From Rapana venosa (taxonomy: Eukaryota > Mollusca > Gastropoda > Neogastropoda > Muricidae), in assembly GCA_028751875.1 (NCBI GenBank), contig CM054140.1, forward strand, positions 25,274,646-25,338,645: a stretch of 64,000 nt of DNA, in the 5' to 3' direction. Each line of letters begins with the position of its first letter. Within the stretch, counting starts at the first letter, position 1. Made by a program: the position numbers and the translations under genes. The notes under the pieces were generated by a model. It was not told where the DNA came from and searched no databases. It saw only the letters and a program-made list of their open reading frames with translations. This document shows, piece by piece, positions 12,301-21,400 of the stretch.

Positions 12301-15300
12301 CTGTCAAGTTGGGGACGGGATAGCTCAGTGGTCGGAGCACTCGCTTTCCCCCAGCCAAGTTAAGCAGCATCGAGCGTGGTTACCAGTTGGATGGGTGACC
12401 GTTTGCGCGCCTTGGCTTCAGTACAGTTACCCCAGTTCACCCAGCTGTAAATGGGTGCCTGTCCTCTTTAGGTTCATGGAAGGTAAAGCAGCGAGGGAGA
12501 GGAGATGGGCGCCGCCCTCAATATGCTGACCCTAGAGAAGTGAGATCTCTGACGCCTTGCTCCCCTACGACCTTATAGGTTATGGGACACCTTTACCTTT
12601 TACAAGTTGGTCTGTATGCAGACCTACCAGTGTCTTACTCACATTATGCTGTATGTTAAATAATATGTACATAGTTTACAGATTATGTACATTTATTTAT
12701 TTATTTATTTTGAGGATCATGGAATAAGCACTCGTGTGCTTTTTTACATCCAGTACCCATGTGTATGTAGTTTTTGTAAATGTTTTCATCTGTTCAAACT
12801 GACACAGAAAAGGCTACTCTTCTGAAAAGTGGGACATGTTTTAAGATGTGCACAGGATGTTTTCCCCTGTGGGGATGCCAGGGACTTTTTCACTATAAAT
12901 AGCATCCCCACCTTCTGGACATTTTGTGCAAGAAATTTCCACTTTTCTATCATTCTCTCTTTGTTTCCGTCTCTCTCCTTACCTTTCTATCATCTCTCTT
13001 GCTTATTTTCTGCCTTCCCGGTCAATTCTCCGAAAAGTGGAACAGGTTTTAATGTGTGCGCAAGATGTTCTGCATGCGTTCGCACACCAGACCTTGATTT
13101 ATAGTGTCATCGGAAGGACTTTTTGGGGGAGTGGAGTGAACACTGATGTTAACTCCAAAGGAAAATATCCCCTTGAACGGGATTTGAACTTGGGTCAGCA
13201 GATCATGAGCACAGTGCGGAACACTCAAGCCAACCAGGCTATCCTGTCCCCCTTAATCATATCTTATGCAAAAGCTCAAGTGTGCAGGTTAAAGATCCTG
13301 CAAATCATTTGAGTATGTACTGGGTTGCAGAAAGTGAGAAACACAATTGAGTGTTTGATCATGCACAATATTATGGGCTACCTACCCCCAGTTCAGGCAG
13401 TCATGCGCAACGATTCCAGGGATCCATATCGAAGGCCTGCTTGATGATTTTGTGTCCTTCCACCTGTCCACTTTGTTATATGTGTGCTGTCTGTGTGACC
13501 ATGCTCTGAGTGTGTGTGTGTGTGTGTGTGTGTGTACACTGCAGGTAGGGACCAAGAGGTGGAAGGTGGATGTGCACACCAGGCTGGACGCTGTCCTCAT
13601 GCTTTCCTCCGTCAACCTGGCTGGAGGGGAGCTGCGTCGAAGGTCCGAAGAAGACGAGAGAATGATGCGTCATTACCTGCAGGAAGGTGACCTCATCAGT
13701 GCCGAGGTGCAGAATGTCATGTCGGATGGCACCCTGTCGCTGCACACCCGCAGTCTGCGCTACGGCAAGTTGGGGCAAGGAGTTTTGGTGCAGGTGAGTT
13801 CAGGAAGCAGGCTGTATGTATCTCAGGTTTGGTCTAAAGTTACTCTATGTTATTCTCACGGGGAAAAGAATAGACTGGTGGTTACAGCATGGGATCTGTG
13901 GCCCCAATTGTAATCTAAGGAAAGTGGTTAGGATTGCCTGGTGGTTACAGCATGGGATCTGTGGCCCCAATTGTAATCTAAGGAAAGTGGTTAGGATTGC
14001 CTGGTGGTTACAGCATGGGATCTGTGGCCCCAATTGTAATCTAAGGAAAGTGGTTAGGATTGCTGCCGAGTTCTCTGTTCTAGGGGATTTTTTTCCCTAT
14101 AGTTAACACGATTCAGACTAGCGTTCCTATGCAGGTTCTTTGGATGAGACTGGATTGAGGTGGTGGTGTTGTATGTATACCACTTTCAGTCACAGAAGAT
14201 TGCTCTGTGAGAAATTTGAGCTTTTTTTTTTCAAAACTTTTTCCTGTCTGCATATAGCATTTTCCCCATTGAGAGTGGCGTTTTTCCACAGAAATGTTCT
14301 AGGGACAACTCCCTTCTTGGTGTGGGTTTCTTTTACAAGCGCTGTGCCTGTTGTTTTTGTGGCCTCAAAAACTGTCATCTCATCCAGAAGACAGGCTAGC
14401 ATCCAGACCACCACTCCAGGTTTAGTAGATGAGGGAAGAGTGTAGGTTTAATTGGGGATGGGACCTGCAACTTCTTGCGATCTCATTGGGAGCATTACCT
14501 TTGGACCACCGATTCCCCATGGGTTCCATGAGGTAAGAGTCTTGAAAACTTCTGCAAAGATTTTTTTGGTTTCCTTTTTTTATTTTTCATTCCTTAGCTA
14601 GAGCTCTAAGGTTCATCACTCATGGTGAGATTTTGGGTATGTAACTGTTTTTGTCCACCTTTAAAGGTAGCTGCATTCCGACTTCAATGATGTCTAAACA
14701 CGACACCTGTGTGCATGCATTTTAAAAAATTGTCATGTGTGTTCCTACTGGCATGCAGTGGCCTTCTCTTCCAAAGGCAGAACAGGCTTTAACTTGTGTG
14801 CAAGATGTTGGTGTGTGTTTACACATGGGACCTCATTTTATAGTCTTATTAGAAGGAATTTTGGGGGAGTAGAGACGGTACTGATGTTAACTCTGACGCC
14901 TTGCTCCCCTACGACCTTATAGGTTATGGGACACCTTTACCTTTATTGTGCCATACACCACAGCATATTACTTTTGTAGTTTACATGAACTGAAGATGTA
15001 AGTGCCCCCACACCAAAACGTGTACCATTGTGCTCCTACATCAGAGTATGTGTAGTTTAGTTTACATGCTGTTAATGGTTTAACTATGGTAGGGTTTTGT
15101 GTGTGTTAGTTTTTTTTTTAAATATGTAATTGTGGTGTAATTTTACCTGATTTTCCTCTCAAAGATTATTTCCCCAGATAAGTAAGAGTTGGCTGGGTCT
15201 CTTGATTAAAAAAAAAAAAGATTGTTTTGATTGTACATATCAAAGTATTTTTGGTCTTGTCAGAGTTAGGATTACATGTCACCACAGTACAATGCTACTA

Positions 15301-16342
15301 TTTTTTTTCATTTTTTAAAAATCTGATAAAAGTGACTGCTTTGGCTTGCTTGCAAAACCCCAGTTTGTCACAGATTACATCTCATGGTATTGGGGATAAA
15401 AGAAATATTCATCCTGGAGACAGGATTTGGAGCTAGGGCCTCTCCCTTTTCAGGACAGACGTGTTACTGCTGTTAGATCACCTATCATTAAAGCATGCCC
15501 TCAGCGCCTGGGCTTTATCACAGTTCTTGATTAAACCATTGACGCTGGGGGCAACAGCAAAGTGAGAGGCTGTATGACCAGTGGCTTTCCCACTCATGGA
15601 ATTCCACTTTGCAGCTTAGTCTTTAGTGATCGACTATGACTCTCTGACTAGGAGGCTTGACTCGCACAGTCCTTATGTGTTGCAGCCGTGGGGGCTGGTT
15701 GGCCTTTGGAGAACATCTCCAATGCTGACTGTCCTTATGCCCACTTGGCCGAGAGAGTGGGGATGTACTGTGGGCAAGGCATCTCCACTATAATCAAATT
15801 TCTGCCCAGTTTCCAAAACAGCAGCTGCCTCCTGCTGTTTTAGAGTTCATCGTCGGACACGACGGACAAACATACATTAAAGCCAGCCCCCTGCCAAAAG
15901 GAAGATGACATTTATCCCAAATAAACATGTTATCTTGCTTTGAGGGAAGAAAAGGTTATGGATTTTGGTTGCGTTTTGAATTCAGGTGCCAGCATCTTTG
16001 ATAAAGCGACGGAAAACTCACTTTCACACTCTGCCCTGTGGTGTGAAACTCATCCTTGGCAACAATGGCTACATATGGCTGACACCAACTGTCCACGAGT
16101 CCAACACAGGGGGCTACACAGTCGACCTCAGCCCAGTGTCTCGCAGTGACCGGGAAGAGATCGCCCGTCTTCGCAACTGTGTGATGATCCTGGCAGACCA
16201 GAAGATGCTTCTGTACGATACCAGCATCTTGTATGCTTATGAAGAGTCTCTCCGCTTTGAAAGTAAGATGATGCTGAAAGCAGAAGTGGCAACCGAAATT
16301 GCTGGACTCTGTCAGCTACGATTAGAACAACAGGGCTACTAG
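6259..16342 (+). CDS. EXOSC2: Exosome complex component RRP4 (EXOSC2), complete, four coding exons
   Basis: Joined exons 6259-6337, 9925-10103, 13545-13793 and 15986-16342 give 287 aa, close to the 293 aa I recall for the human protein. Rrp4 is one of the three S1/KH cap subunits of the RNA exosome. It lines the entry pore through which RNA reaches the 3'-5' exonuclease in nucleus and cytoplasm. Seen in sequence: an N-terminal segment with the family signature PGDLITSDPGFMRGHGT (about residues 26-42), an S1-like middle (about 70-155, including GDLISAEVQ and LHTRSLRYGKLGQGVLVQV) and a KH-type C-terminal part with THFHTLPCGV and GNNGYIWL. All introns are GT-AG; exon phases 1, 0, 0 fit exactly. 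The ATG was chosen because it gives an N-terminus of family length (MEVDIRLATP...). An AG just upstream (about 6219) could be an acceptor for an unseen 5' UTR exon. Confidence 0.95.
6338..9924 (+). other. EXOSC2 intron 1
   Basis: 3.6-kb AT-rich GT-AG intron with homopolymer runs and (CATA)n near 8180-8226. No exon-like frame or full SINE recognised. Confidence 0.8.
9248..9290. repeat. (TA)n tract
   Basis: AT-only stretch in EXOSC2 intron 1. The surrounding 8.6-9.3 kb is very AT-rich and I see no gene in it. Confidence 0.8.
9925..10103 (+). CDS. EXOSC2: EXOSC2 coding exon 2
   Basis: Acceptor attgcag, donor gag|gtaagt. It encodes the conserved FMRGHGT region and RYVGEIGDVIIGRIIE, the start of the S1-like domain. 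Two bases complete a Gly codon; the exon ends on a whole codon. Confidence 0.95.
11811..12060 (-). mobile_element. SINE 'family 1', internally deleted copy
   Basis: On the - strand: head fragment CAGGATAGCCTGGTGGTTAGAG, then a jump to CTCTCCCC, then the body (CCATTGTGTGCTGGTAGGAA) and 3' end (CATTATCCTCAAAATAAAA). The box B region is deleted. A (GT)n tract adjoins the head. Confidence 0.8.
12311..12602 (+). mobile_element. Chimeric tRNA/5S rRNA-type SINE, copy A (full length)
   Basis: The head GGGATAGCTCAGTGGTCGGA is tRNA box A-like. It is followed by AAGTTAAGCAGCATCGAGC and TTGGATGGGTGACCG, which match the internal control region of eukaryotic 5S rRNA (AAGC.AAGCAGGGTCGGGC, TTGGATGGGAGACCG). 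The 3' part ends GGGACACCTTTACCTTTT. The 8-bp direct repeat CAAGTTGG at 12305-12312 and 12603-12610 looks like a target-site duplication. Confidence 0.85.
12704..13252 (-). mobile_element. SINE 'family 1' copy interrupted by a family 2 piece
   Basis: The 3' end of the element is at about 12704 and the tRNA-like head at 13252. Bases 12860-13030 are family 2 sequence. Around it ~45 bases of the host SINE occur twice (12819-12862 and 13028-13072), so the arrangement is not a simple insertion with a short duplication. Confidence 0.75.
12860..13030 (+). mobile_element. SINE-like 'family 2', 5' half only
   Basis: CCTGTGGGGATGCCAGGGAC, ACTATAAATAGCATCCCCAC and the pyrimidine-rich block match the first half of the copies at 17.4 and 60 kb. 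It stops at the CAATTCTCC position. Confidence 0.75.
13545..13793 (+). CDS. EXOSC2: EXOSC2 coding exon 3
   Basis: A (TG)n tract lies just before acceptor actgcag; donor cag|gtgagt. 83 whole codons, KRWKVDVHTRLDAVLMLSS through GQGVLVQ, cover most of the S1 domain. The open frame runs past the donor into a 63-bp tandem repeat, so an unspliced read would give a spurious extension. Confidence 0.95.
13875..14063 (+). repeat. Three tandem copies of a 63-bp unit
   Basis: Units start at 13875, 13938 and 14001 and are virtually identical (CTGGTGGTTACAGCATGGGA ... GTGGTTAGGATTGC). They begin about 80 bases after the exon 3 donor of EXOSC2. Because 63 is a multiple of three, the array stays open in some frames, but nothing supports translation. 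Confidence 0.95.
14220..14520 (-). mobile_element. Divergent tRNA-type SINE, reverse orientation
   Basis: On the - strand, a degenerate head near 14470-14520 is followed by versions of the landmarks seen at 5757-6134: TGGTGGTCTGGATGC, GATGAGATGACAGTTTTTG, AAAAGAAACCCACACCAAG and GAGTTGTCCCTAGAACAT. Confidence 0.6.
14595..14710 (+). repeat. Dispersed palindrome-containing repeat, copy 2
   Basis: Contains TAGCTAGAGCTCTAAGGTTC, CATGGTGAGATTTTG, CACCTTTAAAGGTAGCTGCA, TTCCGACTT and GATGTCTAAACACGACACC. The last motif recurs near 55845-55863. Confidence 0.65.
14728..14945. mobile_element. Fusion of reverse SINE family 1 and the tail of the 5S-type SINE
   Basis: 14728-14892 is family 1 on the - strand. 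At ACTGATGTTAACTC it joins directly to 14893-14945, the last ~50 bases (TGACGCCTTGCTCCCCTACG ... GACACCTTTACCTTT) of the chimeric 5S-type SINE on the + strand. Confidence 0.75.
15340..15890. other. EXOSC2 intron 3 unassigned repeat-like stretch
   Basis: About 15360-15490 resembles a decayed SINE in reverse (GACAGGATTTGGAGCTAGGG...). 15549-15880 is GC-richer than the neighbouring intron and looks like an old element, but I cannot name it and found no second copy here. Confidence 0.35.
15986..16342 (+). CDS. EXOSC2: EXOSC2 coding exon 4 with stop
   Basis: Acceptor gaattcag, then 118 codons and TAG. It carries the KH-like part (KTHFHTLPCGV, GNNGYIWL) and the C-terminal helix region SDREEIARLRNC and LYDTSILYAYEESL, ending LEQQGY as in animal homologues. 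Confidence 0.95.
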   Translation: MPASLIKRRKTHFHTLPCGVKLILGNNGYIWLTPTVHESNTGGYTVDLSPVSRSDREEIARLRNCVMILADQKMLLYDTSILYAYEESLRFESKMMLKAEVATEIAGLCQLRLEQQGY

Positions 16343-16454
16343 TGATGTGATTGAAAGAAAGAATGTGCTTTTTGTAAGGAGGACCTTTGTGCAACTTTGG
16401 CAGCTGATGTGGAGACTGTGTGTGTGATTATTCGACTGCTCTCTGTATGAGAGT

Positions 16455-16460
16455 ATTAAA
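16455..16460 (+). terminator. Candidate poly(A) signal of EXOSC2 (ATTAAA)
   Basis: ATTAAA lies 113 bases after the EXOSC2 stop. A GT-rich stretch follows at about 16480-16507, as expected for a cleavage/polyadenylation site. The position is an inference. Confidence 0.5.
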
Positions 16461-16608
16461 AACACGAGTGACTACCCTATAACATGTGTTTATCTGTGTG
16501 TGCGCATGGTCTGCATGTCTGGTGTATGTGTGAACACAGACACCTGTATGTATTTAGGCGCATGTGTGAGAGAGGGCTGGAATATATAAGATTTTAACTA
16601 AGAAACAG

Positions 16609-16610
16609 CT

Positions 16611-16641
<31 letters not shown>

Positions 16642-16645
16642 GGGG
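16609..16645. repeat. Poly-T / poly-G run
   Basis: About 11 T then 25 G bases, downstream of the EXOSC2 poly(A) signal. Confidence 0.95.
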
Positions 16646-17362
16646 AGGCAGCTAGAACTCCTAGGTTCACCAATAGAGATTTTGTGAATGCAACTGTTTT
16701 TCACTCAATTTGCTGTATAGAAAATTGTGTACATGTTTAAGAGGAAAGGAATGGGGATGAAGAATCCTAAAAGTAGCACAGAGAAAGAGTTTATGGGGGT
16801 GAGGATTGTCAAGTGGACTTGTATCTGCTGTTATAATGCAATTGGTACATTTTTGTACAGTTTGGAAAACTATCCTCTTTGATTGATTGAATTTCTCTCC
16901 TTGGAAAAATGTGCATTTGTCTTTATGCTTCTAACTTTACACTAGAACATATCAGTTTCGCCTCACTATGTCCAACTTTGTTGAAATATCCCCAAGTATG
17001 TCTAAGATGGCCATTACAAATAAAACGGGAAGGACAGCATTCATGTGCAAGACCCCACTTCCCTCATGTGCATGCTCACTTACACACACAAAGCCAAGAC
17101 CTGACAAAATAGTGGCTGCCTGCATGCCAAAAGCTACCAAAGACTCACTGCTGATAGTTAACCCTAGGGCCTTCCTAGAACCAACATTTGGAAAGCTGCA
17201 GTGCAACTGAAAGCTCAACCAAGCCCAATGAAGAGACCAACTCTGGATTCGCACATCCATGCCACCAGTTGTTTACTGAATACATCTGAAGGCAAAGGCC
17301 ACTCTGCCAGCATAGAGGCTGGGGATAATGTAGATACCCTTCTAAAAGGGCTGGGAAACCAA

Positions 17363-17647
17363 TCCCCACCTTCTGGAAATTCTGTGCTGAGAATTCCCTC
17401 TTTTCTATCCCTCTGTTTCTGACTTGTTCCTTTCCTCCCTGTCACCTCCTTCTTGTCTATTTTCTGCCTACTTGGTCCATTCTCCTGCCTTTTTTCCAGA
17501 AAGCCTTAAAAGTTAAAAGATTTTCTCCCATGCAGATTTCAGATGCGCTGGGCCTCACTTGTCAGGCACTGAGCAGCGCTGCAACACATTTTTGCTAATA
17601 TGACAGACAACAGTAGTTGCTGTCTGAGCATTTAAAGAGGAAGAAGA
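17363..17647 (+). mobile_element. SINE-like 'family 2', copy lacking the 5' end
   Basis: Starts at CCCCACCTTCTGGAAATTCT and runs to GTTGCTGTCTGAGCATTTAA followed by GAGGAAGAAGAA. Preserves CATTCTCCTGCCTTTTTTCC and CAGATGCGCTGGGCC. Lies in the intergenic gap. Confidence 0.75.
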
Positions 17648-20540
17648 ATGTGGTGTAATGGATATACCCAAACATGCCTAGTTACTACACATGGCAAATA
17701 ACCTCGGCACGTTTTCTTCCTGTTTATTCAATCACATAACTGAAAACAAGGGCTGGAGACAAAAACAGACAAATCGTAAAGAATATAGACATCAAAACTA
17801 CTTCAAAACACACACACACACACACGGAACTTAATCTTTTGGGTTTTTTTTAACAAACCCTAGTTGATGCCTCAACATGTAACGCCTTATTATGCAAAGA
17901 AAACAGCAAGAGGCCCACTGGCCTCTCTACTTCTTTTTGCACCTACAGTCAATCCACGCAAAACAGTCCATTTTTATTCAGTTGAAGAGGTTTCTGAACA
18001 GAGGGGAAAAACGGAACACACACAAAATTCTGTTCTTGTCAACAGTGATGGATGGGAGAAAGATGAACCAGTGTCAATATATGACATTACATTCAGAAAA
18101 CAATGGGCTATGTTGGGAGTTCTTCATGTAAGTACACTGAAAGGAATACAGCAGATGAATCTGGGAAAAGAAAAAAAACCGACATGGCATCAAGGATTGT
18201 CTTCTAATACTAACAACAGACACTACACTGCAGTCGAGGTAGACTCAAAATGAGTACGATACTGTTCTGATCTGAGTAACACTATGCTGTTCATAGTGTT
18301 CATTTCTACGGCAAGAAACCTGCTCATAGTCGCAAAACATGATTAAATGGCAAGTTGATTCATACTCCCATTTCAATCCATGTACTTTTCCTCATTTGCT
18401 CGATAGTAACAGGTAAACTTCAACTTACTGAAAAGAAAATATGTTGGCCTAATCCTTTTTATGCTATGCACACATCAGAGAAGACTTGAGCCCCTTCAAT
18501 ATCAACTGCTGATTGGTTCTGGACATATGTCTACATCTGAGAATTCCTCCATTCCCAGTAATGTCTGAAACTTAAGATATTTGACAAAAGCATCCCATCT
18601 GGTTTGTTGAAATCTTTCAAAATAACACTCGTATGAAGTAAATTGGACGTTTCAACTGAACTTGCAAAATTCACCGGCAACCCTAACAAAATGAGCCCGA
18701 TATAACATTTTTTTTTTAAAAAGGAAAAAAAAAGGGGGGGGGGGAAATAAAACAAGCTAACATGATGCTGCACAGGATGATGCTGTATGCACAGTGGCGA
18801 ACTAAATGCTAACAAAGGTCACTGCTGGCACCAACCTCAAAACCAGCCTAGTGTAGCACCATGTACAGGATGATGATGATCAGTTATGTCCCAGACCACG
18901 ACCTACAAACTCATCTCTTGAGACAGTGCATTCATTTTTTATGTACATCCTATATGTTGAGAAAGAGATACACAATACTTGCACATGATCTAACAAATAC
19001 ATCTGAAAAATGTCTATGAAACATTGTTCGTAAGCTCTTTCTACTAAATATCACCAGTCATTTTCTAATGTTTCAGCTCTACCACATGTCCAGTGCTGAC
19101 TGATACAGTTGTCAAATCACAAATCTTCCAGATCACTGGAGATCCCCAAATAATATCATCAGCTCCATTATGGAAGAAATCACCACAAAAAAATGTCACC
19201 CAATCACTTCCGTTAGCTTGTTTCAAACATCACTTGGACAAAACTACACAACAGCATCACCCATTCTTTCCCGTATCAGACAAAACATGTGAACATCAAC
19301 AAACATTAAATCATAACACCTAGACGACGTGCATAAAACATTCTAACACCAGAGTCCATCAGTGAAATCACACCAACATATTTTGTTGAACAGGAGTTCA
19401 GAAATCTTAGATCATGTCAGTGGGGTGATGGATGATGCATACTGAGTCCACAGCCGGCCAACATACAGAGATGAGCAGTTCAATAAATCATCTGCAGATG
19501 AAGCCCTAACATCACATCACAGCTCTGGCTTTCCAATACTGAAAAGGAAATGGAGACATTGGTGTGACAGAACAGTGCTGACTGACATGATGAACTGCTG
19601 AGGACGGGCACACTTAGGCAGAGGACTTGTCCTGCAGGCAACCGTACCAGCAGGCAGAGGTCTGTGCACTGTGGACAGCTCCTGCTGTTCCATTTGCGGA
19701 TCTCTATGAACATGACCTTTGTCTTGCAAAAGACACTGCACCAATGATAAAATCAGTCTGGAAAGGCAAACAAAAATTACACCACCACAACTTGTAAAAA
19801 AATAAGTTTAAAAAAAGAGAAAAGGAAAAGATTTGTTTTTCTAAAAGCCTTTAAAATACCTTAAACTATTTACAGTGACAATGGCATGGTGATATGACAA
19901 ATGATTTTATGGAGAGGCTAAAAGCAGAATGAGCCTAAGGCCAGGGAAGGAGAGTGGAAAATGACCCTAGTCTGTTCTCTGGCAGGATGTGTAAACACCA
20001 ACCCACAACAGTTCAGCAGCACTCTCACATACTGGTCAGGTGTTGGCATCATGTGTTCACAGAAAGGAAACAACGGGGCACAGCAAACGTCACATTTATC
20101 ACACATTCTAAGAGGACAAAACATCAACAATATGCTGCATAGATCTATATCTTTTACTCCTAGCATGCTGCATTTGCCTGCATACGTAGAACTGTTCTGT
20201 ACACATTTTCAAAAACAAATGATTGCGAAACAGCTTCAGCGGAATATGATTCTACAATATGCTGTAAGGACAATTCAGAACATGTCACTTACTTCCCTTG
20301 CTACCTGAAAGATCCATTTCTGATCGTGTAATGCCCATACACCAGCTATATCCACAGCTCTATTTCTTTGGACACACAAGAAGAGGCATCTTATCTTGTA
20401 CATAACATCTTCAGTTCCTACAAATGCAGACAGCAAAGTGATGTTTATGTGAGGGAGGAAGGGGGATCATCAGTCATTACTATCCACACCCACCACTTCC
20501 ACAGATAAAATGAATAGATAACTAGAATATAAAAGAAACT

Positions 20541-20546
20541 TTTATT
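20541..20546 (-). terminator. Candidate poly(A) signal of AGL (AATAAA)
   Basis: TTTATT on the + strand reads AATAAA in AGL sense, about 720 bases after the stop. No other AATAAA or ATTAAA was seen between stop and this site. A GT-rich patch follows in transcript direction. This implies a ~0.7-kb 3' UTR (20541-21265). Confidence 0.45.
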
Positions 20547-21265
20547 AGTGTGCTCACAACAGAATTATGATCAAGTTGTCTGACTAGTAACAGATTTTCT
20601 AGATTAAAAAAAAAAACCATCTTGCCAGCAATCACTCAGAAGTCATAGTTTTCAAATAATATATTCAACCTCTACTGATGCTCTTCAACAACCAAAAAAA
20701 ATGTCCTCGGCGACAATGCACATAAAATATCACAATGATCACAACTCTGACCACAGGAGGCTTTTCTCGCCCTCCACGATGTGGCAGATGTTCAACTGAA
20801 AGACAATGTCATTTTGCAGCTGTGGGACAACAGATGAGAATTTTTTAAGCACCTTTCTCCCTAAGGATTTCTTTTCACAGCTCTGTGCTGAAAACAGGTT
20901 GTTTCCCGTAGGACAGGACTTGGAGAGGGAGGAATGTTCACTAAGAGCATTTCAGCTTTTGAAAATCTTCCCTCAAAAGAGAATAAGAATATTTACACAG
21001 ATTGCAAGTCAAATATACTGACGTATATCAAACATATATAAGCAGATGGGATAAAGAAAGAGCTGAACATGTGTATATATTGTCAAATATTATTACTAAA
21101 AGGTACGTATATATGTATAAAAGAAAAAATGGTAAGGAAAAAAAAAAGAGCCAAAATTTGAATGGGATTCAAATCATGTATTACAGTACAGGATGGGTTG
21201 CCGATCATGCTGCCCCAGACAAGTCTCTGATCTGTAAACTGACTGACGGACTGACACAGTTCCAG

Positions 21266-21400
21266 TTAGGCATTGACCATGGCAGCTTGGAAGTTGAGGA
21301 TGGAAGGTCGTGAGGCTATTTCAACGCGCTCCATGTCGTAGAGCACCTCCAGGATGCATCCATCACTCCATGCTTGAGCTCGGCAGCTGTCCGCACAGAA
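21266..21400 (-). CDS. AGL: AGL last exon with stop
   Basis: Acceptor gtgtgcag, then 44 codons and TAA. Encodes [20 protein letters not shown] and [17 protein letters not shown]. The C-terminus is about 21 residues longer than in human AGL, which ends at the equivalent of LYD plus one. Confidence 0.93.
   Translation of the reverse strand, partial: FCADSCRAQAWSDGCILEVLYDMERVEIASRPSILNFQAAMVNA

Larger units (their letters stand above)
16461..20540. other. Intergenic gap between convergent EXOSC2 and AGL
   Basis: About 4 kb with one family 2 SINE, short homopolymers and no recognisable gene. Open frames of 80-129 codons (for example 17864-18250) match nothing I know and lack codon periodicity by eye. 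Long 3' UTRs from either gene could extend here. Confidence 0.6.

Noticed and set aside
12350..12420. 5S rRNA gene
   Set aside because: Only the internal control region is 5S-like; the 5' half is tRNA-like and the 3' half unrelated. It is part of a repeated SINE.
13452..13913. 153-codon + strand frame
   Set aside because: Read-through of EXOSC2 exon 3 plus flanking intron; clear splice sites at 13544/13545 and 13793/13794.
17864..18253. 129-codon + strand frame in the intergenic gap
   Set aside because: No recognisable family, no repeat of structure, AT-rich; a frame of this length is not rare by chance over 4 kb. Kept only as unassigned.
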